64,000 nucleotides of DNA, from the NCBI GenBank assembly GCA_012515235.1, contig JAAYYU010000019.1:1-64000 (forward strand), in the 5' to 3' direction. The stretch's first letter is position 1, and each line of letters begins with the position of its first letter. This DNA comes from Candidatus Anammoximicrobium sp. (GTDB lineage Bacteria; Planctomycetota; Planctomycetia; Pirellulales; Pirellulaceae). The position numbers and the translations under genes were made by a program. Shown here in pieces: positions 9,266 through 18,654 of the stretch. The notes under the pieces are model-generated. The model ran no database searches, was not told the DNA's origin, and saw nothing but the letters and a program-made list of their open reading frames with translations.

Positions 9266-9892
9266 TCAGATTTCCTCCGGCAAGTCGTGGACGACGTTGC
9301 GAATCTGACGCAGAACACGATATTTGGCCTTGTACACGGCCGGGACGCTCATTCCCAGTTCCCGGGCCACGTCGGCCACCTCCTGCCCGTCGACCGTCAG
9401 TCGCCAAAAAGCCTGCCAGGTGCGATCCTGAACCCCGGCGCGGGCCAACTCCATGACGCGCTGCGTCAAGAACGCCTGATCGTCGCCACGGGGGGCTGTG
9501 TCGGACGCATCCCATTCCGGATCGGGGATTTGCGTCCATCGCTGCTGAGCGTCCGTCCCGCCCTGAGCTTGGTCGCGCCGGCGGTGGAAGTGGTCGCGGA
9601 TCTTGTTCTGGCAGATCGTCCACAGCCAACCGCGGAAACTGTCACCCGGCCGATTCCGGCGAAAGCCGCCGACGTTGGCCAACACGGCAGCGAACACGTC
9701 TTGCACGACGTCCGCCGCGTCCTGGGGCTGCAGTTGCGACCTTCGGCACCAACGGTAGACGACCGGGCCGTACAGCTGGGCAAACTGCTGCCAGCCAGCC
9801 GGATCCTGCGTCCGCAGTCGCTCGAGCAGGGTTGTGGATACCGATGACGGCTCGAAGGAAGGCCGGACGCTCGCACTGCTATTGTGGCTCAT
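9266..9892 (-). CDS. ECF-type RNA polymerase sigma factor
   Basis: This 208-aa extracytoplasmic-function sigma factor has region 2 at about 20-105, including the DAADVVQDVFAAVLANV helix and the FRGWLWTICQNKIRDHFHRR core-binding/-10 recognition block. Region 4 at about 150-200 has a helix-turn-helix (VADVARELGMSVPAVYKAKYRVLRQIR) for -35 recognition. An extended linker of about 45 residues joins them, as in planctomycete ECF groups. It is upstream of, and co-directional with, the kinase whose N-terminus carries an anti-sigma-like zinc motif. The kinase may therefore control this sigma factor; that is inference. The start at 9892 is supported by CGGAG upstream. Confidence 0.93.
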   Translation of the reverse strand: MSHNSSASVRPSFEPSSVSTTLLERLRTQDPAGWQQFAQLYGPVVYRWCRRSQLQPQDAADVVQDVFAAVLANVGGFRRNRPGDSFRGWLWTICQNKIRDHFHRRRDQAQGGTDAQQRWTQIPDPEWDASDTAPRGDDQAFLTQRVMELARAGVQDRTWQAFWRLTVDGQEVADVARELGMSVPAVYKAKYRVLRQIRNVVHDLPEEI

Positions 9893-9987
9893 TACACGAC
9901 TCCGCGGGATGATTCACAAAGGGGAAACGGGTTCGGATCGGGGCTTAATCCACTGTTTCGATCTGCTTGTCCAGAATACGTCACACC

Positions 9988-10017
9988 AGTATACTGTTAA
10001 CTCAATCTAGCCGGCAA
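9988..10017 (-). promoter_or_regulatory. Putative promoter of the sigma-factor gene
   Basis: On the minus strand, TTGCCG, an 18-nt spacer and TATACT lie about 95 nt upstream of the sigma-factor ATG. The TATACTGG core is shared with two other upstream regions in this window. Confidence 0.4.
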
Positions 10018-10187
10018 CAGACGGACGAATCTGGGGAGCGACTTATTCCCGTTCTTTCGACGATTCCGCAAAAGGCTGAAGAAAGATCGCGGGTAGTCAA
10101 TCCGTTGTTCTCGTGAGGCGGAGAGGGATGCAGCACGCGTCGTCCCACCGCCGACACCGAAACCACCTGATACGAAAGGCTGACGTT

Positions 10188-13100
10188 ATGTTTCGCCGGA
10201 CAAAAAACCATCCTTGGAAAAGGTCTCAATTCCTGACGCGTCGCCACCAGCTGGAACACCTGGAGACGCGGCTGATGATGGCCCAGATGGCGTGGGACGG
10301 CGGCGGAGACGGGACGAACTGGACGCACGCACCTAATTGGTCAGGAGACACGTTGCCGGGGGCCAGCGACGATGTGACGATCGACGTGGCCACGAATCCC
10401 ACGATCCGCATTGCCAGCGGTGCCCAGTCGATTCGGAGTCTGGTCAGCAATGAAGCCCTCAATATCACGGGCGGGAGCCTGCGAGTGGCCGACACCGCCG
10501 AAGTCAACAACGCTCTTACGCTCGGCGGCGTCACGCTGTTTGGCGGAACCTGGGACGTTTCCGCGGGAATTCAGGTCACGGGCACGGGGACTTTGGACGG
10601 GACCACGGTCAACAGCAACGTCAGCGTCCAGGAGGCCACTTCATTGACGGTGAAAAACGCCGCGGCGTTGAACGGCGAGTTGACGCTGGGGGCGAATTCA
10701 AACCTGATCGCCGGGGCACAGGTCACGTTGGCGTGTCCGGCGGTGTCAACGTTGGAGAACGTCAATCTGACGGCTACGGATGGTGCGGTGATTCATTGCG
10801 ATTTTGTTCAGACGGTCATAAACGTGAATCTGGCAGCCGGCTCGGGCGGTCAGATCTTGTTTCCCGCAGCCACGAGTTACACGAGTCAGTACATCGGCAA
10901 CCGTGTCGAAGCCAGCGGCGTGGGAAGCAAGATCGGTCTGCCGGCTTTGGCAACCTTTGTGGGCGCAGAAAAAAGCACGAGCCAAACTCAGATTTGGGCG
11001 CACAACGAGGGAGAAGTGGTTCTGGCAGGACAGTTCAGCGGCAACACCACCTGGACACTCGACGCCACCGGCGGGAAATTGGATGTTGCGAACGTGACGA
11101 AATTGGCTGACGCCACGCTTAACGTGAGCGACGGAGCATCGTTGTCGTTTGAACGCGTCACGACGCTCTCCTCGGTGAATCTGAATGCTACGACGGGCGG
11201 GCAGATCCTGTTTCCCGTAGCGACCAGTTACACGAGTCAGTACATCGGCAACCGTATCGAAGCCAGCGGCGTGGGAAGCAAGATCGGTCTGCCGGCTTTG
11301 GCAACCTTTGTGGGCGCAGAAAAAAGCACGAGCCAAACTCAGATTTGGGCGCACAACGAGGGAGAAGTGGTTCTGGCAGGGCAGTTCAAAGACAGAACCG
11401 TGTGGATATTGGAGAACGCCGGGAGCGAATTCGACGTGCGTGGGGTGACCAGCCTCAGCGGCGCGTCCCTCACCGCCGCGAACGGTGCCTCCTGGCTGTT
11501 TCCGGAGGGTTGGGCTCCGGAATTGGGCGCCGGCAATTCGCTGTCCACGAGCGGCGGCGGGAGCTTCATCAATCGGGCGACGCTGGCCATTGCGGGAACG
11601 TCGCTGGCGATCAATACCGATGCGTTCACCAACGAAGGCACGCTGAATCCGCTGGCGGGCGGCGTGTTCGATTTCAACGGCAGCTTTTCCATTGATGATC
11701 CCGGCATCCTCACGTATGTTTCAACCGGTCGCATCTCGGTGGCTGGCGATCTGCTCGGCAGCACGCAGAACGCGGAGCAGTTCGCTCCGCAGGCGGAAGT
11801 TCGCTTCGACGGCGCGGGAAATGACACGAATCCGCAGCGGTGGGAAGCGATGAGCCGCGATCTGGGGCCGTTCGAAAGTGGATTCACCCGCAATTTTGCG
11901 TTTGGAACCGTGAAGCTGGCGAACAACACGTATGTCCGGCTGGTCGACGAATCCAGAAACACGGCCAGCGGCGCAGCCCCGATTGTCGACGAGGCCGTTT
12001 ACGTCGATACGCTCGACGTTCCGGCGGGAACCACGTTGGACTTGAACGGCTTGCACCTGTACGCCCGGACGCTGCAGGGTGACGGTACGATCCTCAACGG
12101 GACGGTACGGACGGACATCACCGACGACGAAATGGCCGACGTGTCGTTGCTCATTACCTGCGATTACCTTGAGCCGAACGTCGGCCAGAACGTTACTTTC
12201 ACCGTGACACTGAGCAACGCCGGCCCCAGCAAGGCCACGGAGGTTGCCGTTGCCGACCTCTTGCCGGCGGGTTTGCGTTTCGTCCGCGACACGAGTTCGC
12301 AAGGGGAGTACAACCCGACCACGGGCGTTTGGTCGGTGGGTACCGTCACCATGGGCTCCTCCGCGACTTTGCAGATCGCCGCGGAAGTCACCGGCACCGG
12401 CACGATCACCAACACCGCCGAAGTGACGGGCGCCGACCAGCCAGATCCCGACTCGACGCCCGGCAACCACGACCCCGACGAAGACGACCAAAGCAGCGTC
12501 ATCTTGGAACCACAGGTCGCCGACCTTTCGCTGGTCAAGACCTGCAATGACGGCACGCCGTTCCTGGACCAGAACGTGACTTTCACCGTGACCCTGGAGA
12601 ACGCCGGCCCCAGCGAGGCCACGGGGATCGTAGTCACCGACCTCTTGCCGGTGGCGCTGCGTTTCGTCAGCGCCACGAGTTCGCAGGGCACTCACAGCCC
12701 GGTCGCCGGCATATGGTCCGTAGGCACGGTCGCCGTCAACTCCAGCGCCACGCTGCAGATCGTCGCGACCGTTACCGGCACCGGCACCATCATCAACACG
12801 GCCGAGGTAACGGCGGCCAACCAGCACGATCCCGACTCAACGCCTAACAACCGCGAGCCCAGCGAAGACGACCAAAGCAGCGCCAAAATCGAGGTGGTGC
12901 ATTCGCACCCCTGGCGCAATCCCGCGCAGGCCGAGGATGTGAACGGCGACGGTCTGGTGACACCTCTGGACGTGCTGATCATGATCAACCGGCTCAATGC
13001 GTCCGGCCCAGGCGACTTGCCCGTCCCGCTCCCGGTCGATGTAAATCCACCACCGTACTGGGATGTCGATGGCGACGACGCGGTCAGCGCGTCGGATGTG

Positions 13101-13325
13101 TTGGCGGTCGTCAACTTCATCAACAATCACGCAGCCTCTGGGCTGGCTGCGTCGGAGGGCGAAGCGAATGCCGACGCAGGTCTGACGACGAACAGCCCCA
13201 TCGAAACGTCGCCGTTCGCGCCACAGCATCTACCATTGGCCGCCGGGCAGGCCAGCCGGGATAAAGACGCCGTCCTGGTCGATCAGGTGTTCACCGAATT
13301 GGCCGAAGGTAACCTGCATGCCTGA
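10188..13325 (+). CDS. Large cell-surface protein with DUF11 repeats and C-terminal dockerin
   Basis: This is a 1045-aa exported protein. The N-terminus (RRHQLEHLETRLMM) resembles the planctomycete 'LExLExRxL' surface-protein leader. It is followed by a G/D-rich 'WDGGGDGTNWTHAPNWSGD' head and beta-helix-like repeats. Two copies of a 117-residue unit (about residues 220-450) are nearly identical. Two DUF11 repeats follow (each with 'NVTFTVTLxNAGPS', 'ADLLPAGLRFV' or similar, and 'GTITNTAEVT'). A type I dockerin with two calcium-loop repeats (DVNGDGLVTPLDVL and DVDGDDAVSASDVL) comes near the C-terminus. Dockerins bind cohesins, so this may sit in a surface assembly. I chose the ATG at 10188 (GAAAGG upstream) over the track's 10113 start. 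Its last 35 bp overlap the convergent GH115 gene. Confidence 0.88.
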   Translation: MFRRTKNHPWKRSQFLTRRHQLEHLETRLMMAQMAWDGGGDGTNWTHAPNWSGDTLPGASDDVTIDVATNPTIRIASGAQSIRSLVSNEALNITGGSLRVADTAEVNNALTLGGVTLFGGTWDVSAGIQVTGTGTLDGTTVNSNVSVQEATSLTVKNAAALNGELTLGANSNLIAGAQVTLACPAVSTLENVNLTATDGAVIHCDFVQTVINVNLAAGSGGQILFPAATSYTSQYIGNRVEASGVGSKIGLPALATFVGAEKSTSQTQIWAHNEGEVVLAGQFSGNTTWTLDATGGKLDVANVTKLADATLNVSDGASLSFERVTTLSSVNLNATTGGQILFPVATSYTSQYIGNRIEASGVGSKIGLPALATFVGAEKSTSQTQIWAHNEGEVVLAGQFKDRTVWILENAGSEFDVRGVTSLSGASLTAANGASWLFPEGWAPELGAGNSLSTSGGGSFINRATLAIAGTSLAINTDAFTNEGTLNPLAGGVFDFNGSFSIDDPGILTYVSTGRISVAGDLLGSTQNAEQFAPQAEVRFDGAGNDTNPQRWEAMSRDLGPFESGFTRNFAFGTVKLANNTYVRLVDESRNTASGAAPIVDEAVYVDTLDVPAGTTLDLNGLHLYARTLQGDGTILNGTVRTDITDDEMADVSLLITCDYLEPNVGQNVTFTVTLSNAGPSKATEVAVADLLPAGLRFVRDTSSQGEYNPTTGVWSVGTVTMGSSATLQIAAEVTGTGTITNTAEVTGADQPDPDSTPGNHDPDEDDQSSVILEPQVADLSLVKTCNDGTPFLDQNVTFTVTLENAGPSEATGIVVTDLLPVALRFVSATSSQGTHSPVAGIWSVGTVAVNSSATLQIVATVTGTGTIINTAEVTAANQHDPDSTPNNREPSEDDQSSAKIEVVHSHPWRNPAQAEDVNGDGLVTPLDVLIMINRLNASGPGDLPVPLPVDVNPPPYWDVDGDDAVSASDVLAVVNFINNHAASGLAASEGEANADAGLTTNSPIETSPFAPQHLPLAAGQASRDKDAVLVDQVFTELAEGNLHA
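10848..11385 (+). repeat. Near-identical 351-bp tandem duplication inside the dockerin gene
   Basis: Segments at about 10848-11034 and 11199-11385 are almost identical at DNA level. Markers such as gggcgcagaaaaaagcacg occur at 10961 and 11312, exactly 351 bp (117 codons) apart. The other half of each unit has diverged. The conserved core is therefore a recent duplication or is kept alike by gene conversion. Confidence 0.9.
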
Positions 13326-15477
13326 TGCGTCCTACCAGCAGTTCACTGCGTAACGAGTGGCGGTCGTCCGGCGTCCATATCAGTTCGTCGGGTGCAGCCA
13401 TCGGACGCTTTGCACGAAAATGGGCATCTCCCTTTTTTGCGGTCACCGTCAGCTTCGCGGTCCACTCGCTCAACTGAGGCAAGTTCATCTTGCGATCGCC
13501 CCGGTACCAGTCCTGGAATTCGCCGCGGCTGGCGAGCGATTTGCCGGCGTCGATCAGGGCCAACGGTTCCCGCAGAGCTTGCACGTGCCGGGAAACGGCC
13601 GGCCGGTCGCCGGCGTCCAGCGCGCTGCTGGCTTCGGCCACGTGCTCCACCCAGCGCAGCAGGCCGAGCATAATCTTGTGCTGGGCCAGGTAGTTGCTCT
13701 CGAACAACGCGCGGCTTGAGCCGTCCAGCCTGGCCGCGATCGATTCGGCCTCCGCGCCGGCTTGTTCCACCTGCGCGCGTTGGACTTGCACTCTCTTCAG
13801 CAGCCCCGCCGTCTTGCCGTCGGACTTGCCGCCGGGCTTGCCGCCCTTTTCCAGCCGCGCGGCCAGCGTCTTGGCCAGCCGGACGCCCGTGTGGACGCAT
13901 TCGCCGTCCAGCAGCGCTCGCTTGCCCGTCGCCGGGTCGGCGACGAAACTCGCGAAGTGCTTGCGGTAGGCCGCCTCGGCGGCTTTCGCCTGCGCGCCAA
14001 ATCGGGCCTCGCACCATTGGGTTAGAAACCGGTCCGGATCGAAGCTTGGGAAATCGCGCAGCATCCGCGCGCTGGCGTCGACGCCCAGCACAAACTCGCG
14101 GACGTTGGACACGTTCAGCATGGCGTAGTGCGTCGAGCCGCGTTGGATCGCCAGCTTGAAGATCTCGTGCGTCTTCTGCGGCGAGACGCCCTGGACCAGG
14201 TGCGGGCCGCTGCCCCAGAGCTGATGGTGATAATAGATGCCGTATGGCCGGCCCGGCTCGCGCGCCACGGTGTGAAAATCGCTCTGCAATTCCCACCCCG
14301 GACTGTTGTCCGAAAAGATCACCGCCACGCTCGGTGGAAACCTCAAGTGCCCCGCGGCATGCAGCGCCGCGCCTTCCATCCACAGCGTCGTCGTCGCCAG
14401 CGGCTCCGGCCGCAAGTCCGCGTTGCGGATGATTTCCCATTGCGTAGCCATCGCGTCCGAGATCAGATTGCCGCGGCCTTCGTCGGACTTCGGCACACCG
14501 GGATCGGCCAGCCAGACCGGCCGGTCGGCGATGCCGCGCAAGCCGAGTTGCCAGATGACTTGCGGAGCGAACTTTGCCCACCGACCGGCGTACTCGCGCC
14601 AGACTTCCAGGAACTTGTCCCGCTGTTGCGTGATCGCGAACGGCACCGACTGGCCGCGGTCCTTCCAGAAGTTGTCGAACCCGAACGCACTGACGCCCAG
14701 CGGCTCGACGTGGTGCATGGTGACAAACAGCCCTCGCCGCGTGGCGTCCTCGATCAGCCGCGCCTCGGCCGGATTGCGGATGTCCACAAACGACGCCGGA
14801 ATCACCACGTTGTACTGCAGCCGCAGCAGGGCCTCGAAGACGCGGGCCGAGACCGACGGCGAGACGACGCGGTGGTAGTACGGATAATCGAGCCGCCGCT
14901 GGCCCCCGTCCAGCCGGAACTCCGTGAGCAGATCCTCGTCGTTGATGAACCAGCCCCGGAAGCGGAACGTCGGCTCGTCCGCCGCCAGCTTGACGTCGTC
15001 CCACGCCAGCGTCGCCCGACGCTCCGGCGGCCGCGAGGCCCAGAAGTACATCGGGTCCACGCCCAGATAGCGCTCGATGAACGCGTACAATCCGAACATC
15101 GTCCCGCGCTCGTCGCTGCCGGCGACGATCAGCCGCGAGCCGACGTTCTCCACTCGATACGCTTCCCATTTGCCCTTCAGCCCTTCGCCGAATCCGGGGG
15201 CGAATCGCTCCAGCAACGCCGCGGACTCCGGCCGGTCCAGCGAGGCCAGCACGACGCACGCCGGGCCGCAATCCTCCCCGCGCCGCACGATGGCCGGCGT
15301 TTGGCCGGTGATTTTCCGGATATCGCTGACCAGGTCTTCCGCCGCCAGCCGCACGCATTCCGGCTCGCTGGCGGGTACGAGCACACGGGCCGTCTGCGTC
15401 GGCGAGGCTAGTTCAAATGCGGCCGGCGCGGCGGCCGGAAACGACAGGAGGGCAAGCGTGCAAGCGAGTTGCATCAT
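13291..15477 (-). CDS. GH115-family alpha-glucuronidase, secreted
   Basis: This 728-aa protein has an N-terminal signal peptide (MMQLACTLALLSFPAAAPAA). It matches glycoside hydrolase family 115, which removes (4-O-methyl)-D-glucuronic acid side chains from xylan. Recognisable features are the N-terminal domain with 'AAEDLVSDIRKITGQ', the 'GTMFGLYAFIERYLGVDPMYFWASRPP' stretch, 'FRFRGWFINDEDLL', and the barrel segments with IWQLGLRGIAD and IYYHHQLWGSGPHLV. The ATG at 15477 is preceded by AGAGGA. The extra 200 N-terminal residues in the track ORF are read-through in an overlapping frame. It is the last gene of the SDR-RraA-MFS-PQQ-GH115 operon, 44 nt after the PQQ-propeller gene. Released glucuronate would feed the nearby uxaC/uxuB pair. 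Confidence 0.85.
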   Translation of the reverse strand: MMQLACTLALLSFPAAAPAAFELASPTQTARVLVPASEPECVRLAAEDLVSDIRKITGQTPAIVRRGEDCGPACVVLASLDRPESAALLERFAPGFGEGLKGKWEAYRVENVGSRLIVAGSDERGTMFGLYAFIERYLGVDPMYFWASRPPERRATLAWDDVKLAADEPTFRFRGWFINDEDLLTEFRLDGGQRRLDYPYYHRVVSPSVSARVFEALLRLQYNVVIPASFVDIRNPAEARLIEDATRRGLFVTMHHVEPLGVSAFGFDNFWKDRGQSVPFAITQQRDKFLEVWREYAGRWAKFAPQVIWQLGLRGIADRPVWLADPGVPKSDEGRGNLISDAMATQWEIIRNADLRPEPLATTTLWMEGAALHAAGHLRFPPSVAVIFSDNSPGWELQSDFHTVAREPGRPYGIYYHHQLWGSGPHLVQGVSPQKTHEIFKLAIQRGSTHYAMLNVSNVREFVLGVDASARMLRDFPSFDPDRFLTQWCEARFGAQAKAAEAAYRKHFASFVADPATGKRALLDGECVHTGVRLAKTLAARLEKGGKPGGKSDGKTAGLLKRVQVQRAQVEQAGAEAESIAARLDGSSRALFESNYLAQHKIMLGLLRWVEHVAEASSALDAGDRPAVSRHVQALREPLALIDAGKSLASRGEFQDWYRGDRKMNLPQLSEWTAKLTVTAKKGDAHFRAKRPMAAPDELIWTPDDRHSLRSELLVGRIRHAGYLRPIR

Positions 15478-15521
15478 CGTTTTTCGTCCTCTGGTTTTCA
15501 GAACGACAGCGTCCTTCTTCT

Positions 15522-18500
15522 TCACGGCCCCAGACACAGCAGGCGGCCGTCGCGGGTGGTGACCAGCAGGCGTCCGGCGGCGGCGGCCAAGCCGTCCCAG
15601 GCGGGCGGGGGCAGGTCCGCGCGAGACAGCGCGCGGCCGTCCTCGGTGGAGGCGGCGAGCAGGCCGCCTTGCGAGCCGGCCAGAAAGACGATGTTTCCGG
15701 CCCACACCATGCCTGCCACCGTCTGAGTCGGCGGGGCGGCCTCGAACAGTGGCACGGACCACTTGGCGTTCTTGGCCAAACGCTGGCTGCGGTAAACCTC
15801 GCCCTCGCGTTTGCTGAAATTCTGGCTCGCCGCCCAGCCGGTGATCCAGGTCGTGTCGAATGTCTCGCCGCCCGCCAGATCGAAGTCCCGCCGATACAAG
15901 GTCTTCAGGTCGTCCAGGCAACTGACCAGCGTCTGGCCGCGGAAGACGGCCAGCGGACGCATCGCAGACCGGTCGCCGCCGTGCCGCGGCTGATGGCGCG
16001 GCGCGTAGGTCCAGCAGCCGCGGTGGACGACGACCCCCAGGTCGTCGGTCCTGAGCACCGCAAACGCGTCCGCCGCTTGGCACGTCATCTCGCCGGACGA
16101 GCGGCGGAACAGCCAGCGGGACATGGCCACCGAGTCGCCTTCCAGATTCAGCAGATCGAAGTTGTCGTATTCCAGGGCGTTACAGGCGTAGAAGTTCTTC
16201 GTGGGGACCGTGTCCAGCCGCTGGACCCAACGTACCTGGCCGCTGGCACAGTCCGCCGCAAACACCAGGATGCCGCCGTCCGCCAACGGCTGGCGGCCCG
16301 CGGCAAAGTAGACCGTGTCGTCCACCGCCAGCACGCTGCCCGGCACCGGCCAGGGCGATTCGATTTGACCGTACGCCACGATCCGCTCCTCGTGCGGGGC
16401 CGCGCGCAAACGCCAAACCAGCCGGCCGTCGTCGGCCCGCAACGCATACACCCAGCCGCTCTTGGTGCCGAACAGGCACAGCCCGCGATGGATCGTGGGC
16501 GGCGTGTCGATCCGGCCGTTGGCCGTGTATCGCCAGCGCGGCTGACCGTTCTGCAGGTCCACCGCGATGACCTCGTGCGCATCGCTGCGGGCCACGTACA
16601 CCAAGCCTCCGGCGGCGACCGGCGCCGTCACCGGCCCGTGGATGAACGGATTCTCCCGCCAGTCGTCGGCGACGACGCCCGATGGCCAGTCGCCCAGTTC
16701 GGCGGACCACAGGACGCGCAACTCCGCCGACACCGCGCTGCCTGTCGCGCTGGAACGCCACGCATCGTGCCGGTAACACGGCCAGTCGTCCGCCGCCGCA
16801 GGGGGCGGAGCGTCCGGCGGGGCGACGCCCGTCTCGGGCACGAAATCGGCGGGCGACAGGTCCTGCAGTTCGGGCCCGCGCGGAGGCTGCGGAGCCAGCG
16901 CCGAGTAGCCGCGCAGCATGGGCCAGCACACGCAGTGCTTGGGCGTGACGTAGATCAGCCCGTTGGCGGGCACCCAGCCGGCGTCCCGGCCGCAAGCCGC
17001 TTTGCTGATCCGGTTCGCGTCGTACTGCCCGGTGGCCAGGTCGGTCAGATCCAACTCGCCGGCCACGTAGTATTTGCACGTCGCCACCGGCGGGAAGCAG
17101 TGGCAGAAGCCCGCCTTCCAGCTCTGTTGGACTTCGCCGGTCAGCGGATCGAGCCCGACGCATTTCAGGTGCTCCAGGATCCAGAGCGCGTCGCCGGCGA
17201 ACATGGCCCGGGCCTGCTTCATGTGCTGCTGGCCCGGCACATAGACGCGACTCCACAATTCCCGCCCGTCGTCGGCGGACCAGACGTGGATCGCGTTGCC
17301 CTCCTTGTCGTCGTTCAGCGTCGAGACTTCGAATACCAGCAGCTTCGGGTGGCACACGGTCCGGCGGACCAGGGGCAGCCACGGTTCGCCCGTCTTCTTC
17401 CAGCGCACGTTGCCGGTGGCCAGGTCCAGGCCCGTGGCCGACACGGCTTCTCCGCGGCGCACGGCGCCTTCGAGCAGAAACACCCCCTCGTCGCCGGCCA
17501 CGACGCAACGCGGCTCCGAGGCTTCGTAAGCCCACCGCAGCTGTCCAGACTCCCTGTCCACCGCGCGGATCGAACGTGCGTCCACGGCCAGCAGCGTCTG
17601 GCCGACGACCATCACGTCGGCCGGCTTGCCGGCTTCCGGATACTGGCGGAGCGGCGCACCCGTCGCCCCGTCCAGAGCCGTCACGGCGTCATCGGCGAAA
17701 ACCAGCAACTGGCCGCCCGTCGCGATGGGCCGCACGCTGCCGGGCACGCGCTGAAAGCCGAAGCCGCCCTGCGCCGGCGACGGCTTCAGGTCGCGCCGCC
17801 ACAGCCGCAACCCGTTGAAGGCGTCCCGCGTCCACACGCCGCCGTAGTAGTTCCGCCCGGCGGCGCTCACCAGACTGCTGATCTCCTGGGCCGGCCCCGC
17901 AACCCAGCGGACGCGCCGCGGCGGGCCGACCAGCGTGTCTTGCGAAACCGCGTTGCCGTCCGCCCCGTGCCGCGACTCCGGCCATTCATCCATTTCGGCG
18001 GGCCAAGGCTTTCGGGCCACGAGCCAGCCCTCGGCATCGGCCGGCGGGTTCCCGATCTCGAATCCGGCCGCGCGAAGGGCCGCGTCGGAAACACGGCCCG
18101 TCGCGGCAATCAAAACGCCCCGCGGGCACAGCACGCGAAACAGTTCGTCGGCCGGCGACGCTTCAGCCACGCCCGGGGCGACAATCAGCAGATTCACGAG
18201 ATTCTCCGTGAACGGCAGGCGGTTGCCCGCCGGCAGCAGATCGGCCGACACGGGGCCGTAGGCGTTTTCTTCCGTCAGTTGCCGGCGAAGGGCCGCGACC
18301 GCGGCGGGGTCGCCGGCCAGGATTTGCACCAGGAATCGGCCCGTCGCGGCGAGTTCGGCGGCCACGAGTTTTTCATCGCCGCCGATCTGGACCGCCAGAC
18401 CGCCCTTGATCTCGAGCGGATCGACGACCGCGCCAAGCCGCGAGCCGGGCTCTGCGGCAGAGGCGACCAGGGAGCTTGCCAAGAGGTACGCGGCCGCACA

Positions 18501-18554
18501 TGCCGCCGTCCACGAAGAGCGTCGAAACCCGATCGTCCCGTTGCGTTGGACCAT
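15522..18554 (-). CDS. Secreted PQQ-like beta-propeller protein
   Basis: This 1010-aa protein has a signal peptide (AACAAAYLLASSLVASAA). An N-terminal Rossmann-like region (about 60-190, with 'GGDEKLVAAELAATG') is followed by two stretches of PQQ-enzyme-like propeller blades: ALDGATGAPLRQYP, AVDRESGQLRWAYE, LDLATGNVRWKK, and later AVDLQNGQPRWRYT, ALRADDGRLVWRL, AADCASGQVRWVQ. No cytochrome CxxCH is seen, so a redox role is not shown; such propellers in planctomycetes are often of unknown function. The ATG at 18554 follows AGGAG with 8-nt spacing. It sits between the hexuronate-type MFS gene and GH115 on the same strand, hinting at a role in polysaccharide handling outside the cytoplasm. Confidence 0.85.
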   Translation of the reverse strand: MVQRNGTIGFRRSSWTAACAAAYLLASSLVASAAEPGSRLGAVVDPLEIKGGLAVQIGGDEKLVAAELAATGRFLVQILAGDPAAVAALRRQLTEENAYGPVSADLLPAGNRLPFTENLVNLLIVAPGVAEASPADELFRVLCPRGVLIAATGRVSDAALRAAGFEIGNPPADAEGWLVARKPWPAEMDEWPESRHGADGNAVSQDTLVGPPRRVRWVAGPAQEISSLVSAAGRNYYGGVWTRDAFNGLRLWRRDLKPSPAQGGFGFQRVPGSVRPIATGGQLLVFADDAVTALDGATGAPLRQYPEAGKPADVMVVGQTLLAVDARSIRAVDRESGQLRWAYEASEPRCVVAGDEGVFLLEGAVRRGEAVSATGLDLATGNVRWKKTGEPWLPLVRRTVCHPKLLVFEVSTLNDDKEGNAIHVWSADDGRELWSRVYVPGQQHMKQARAMFAGDALWILEHLKCVGLDPLTGEVQQSWKAGFCHCFPPVATCKYYVAGELDLTDLATGQYDANRISKAACGRDAGWVPANGLIYVTPKHCVCWPMLRGYSALAPQPPRGPELQDLSPADFVPETGVAPPDAPPPAAADDWPCYRHDAWRSSATGSAVSAELRVLWSAELGDWPSGVVADDWRENPFIHGPVTAPVAAGGLVYVARSDAHEVIAVDLQNGQPRWRYTANGRIDTPPTIHRGLCLFGTKSGWVYALRADDGRLVWRLRAAPHEERIVAYGQIESPWPVPGSVLAVDDTVYFAAGRQPLADGGILVFAADCASGQVRWVQRLDTVPTKNFYACNALEYDNFDLLNLEGDSVAMSRWLFRRSSGEMTCQAADAFAVLRTDDLGVVVHRGCWTYAPRHQPRHGGDRSAMRPLAVFRGQTLVSCLDDLKTLYRRDFDLAGGETFDTTWITGWAASQNFSKREGEVYRSQRLAKNAKWSVPLFEAAPPTQTVAGMVWAGNIVFLAGSQGGLLAASTEDGRALSRADLPPPAWDGLAAAAGRLLVTTRDGRLLCLGP

Positions 18555-18589
18555 GCGCAGACTCCTGCCAGGGGTTGATGTAGGCCGCC

Positions 18590-18595
18590 AGTATA
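18590..18595 (-). promoter_or_regulatory. Possible -10 box upstream of the PQQ-propeller gene
   Basis: TATACT on the minus strand, within the palindromic CAGTATACTG, lies 35 nt upstream of the ATG at 18554 in the 100-nt gap after the MFS gene. No good -35 box is seen, so an internal promoter is only suggested. Confidence 0.3.
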
Positions 18596-18654
18596 CTGTG
18601 CTGCAGCCCCCATCTCCACTACGGGCAGAGACACGGGGCCCGGCCTCGTTCCGG

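Noticed and set aside
15417-18578. 1053-aa plus-strand ORF opposite the PQQ-propeller gene
   Set aside because: Composition is Arg/Pro/His/Gln-rich without any domain, and the opposite strand has a signal peptide and propeller motifs. It is a high-GC shadow.
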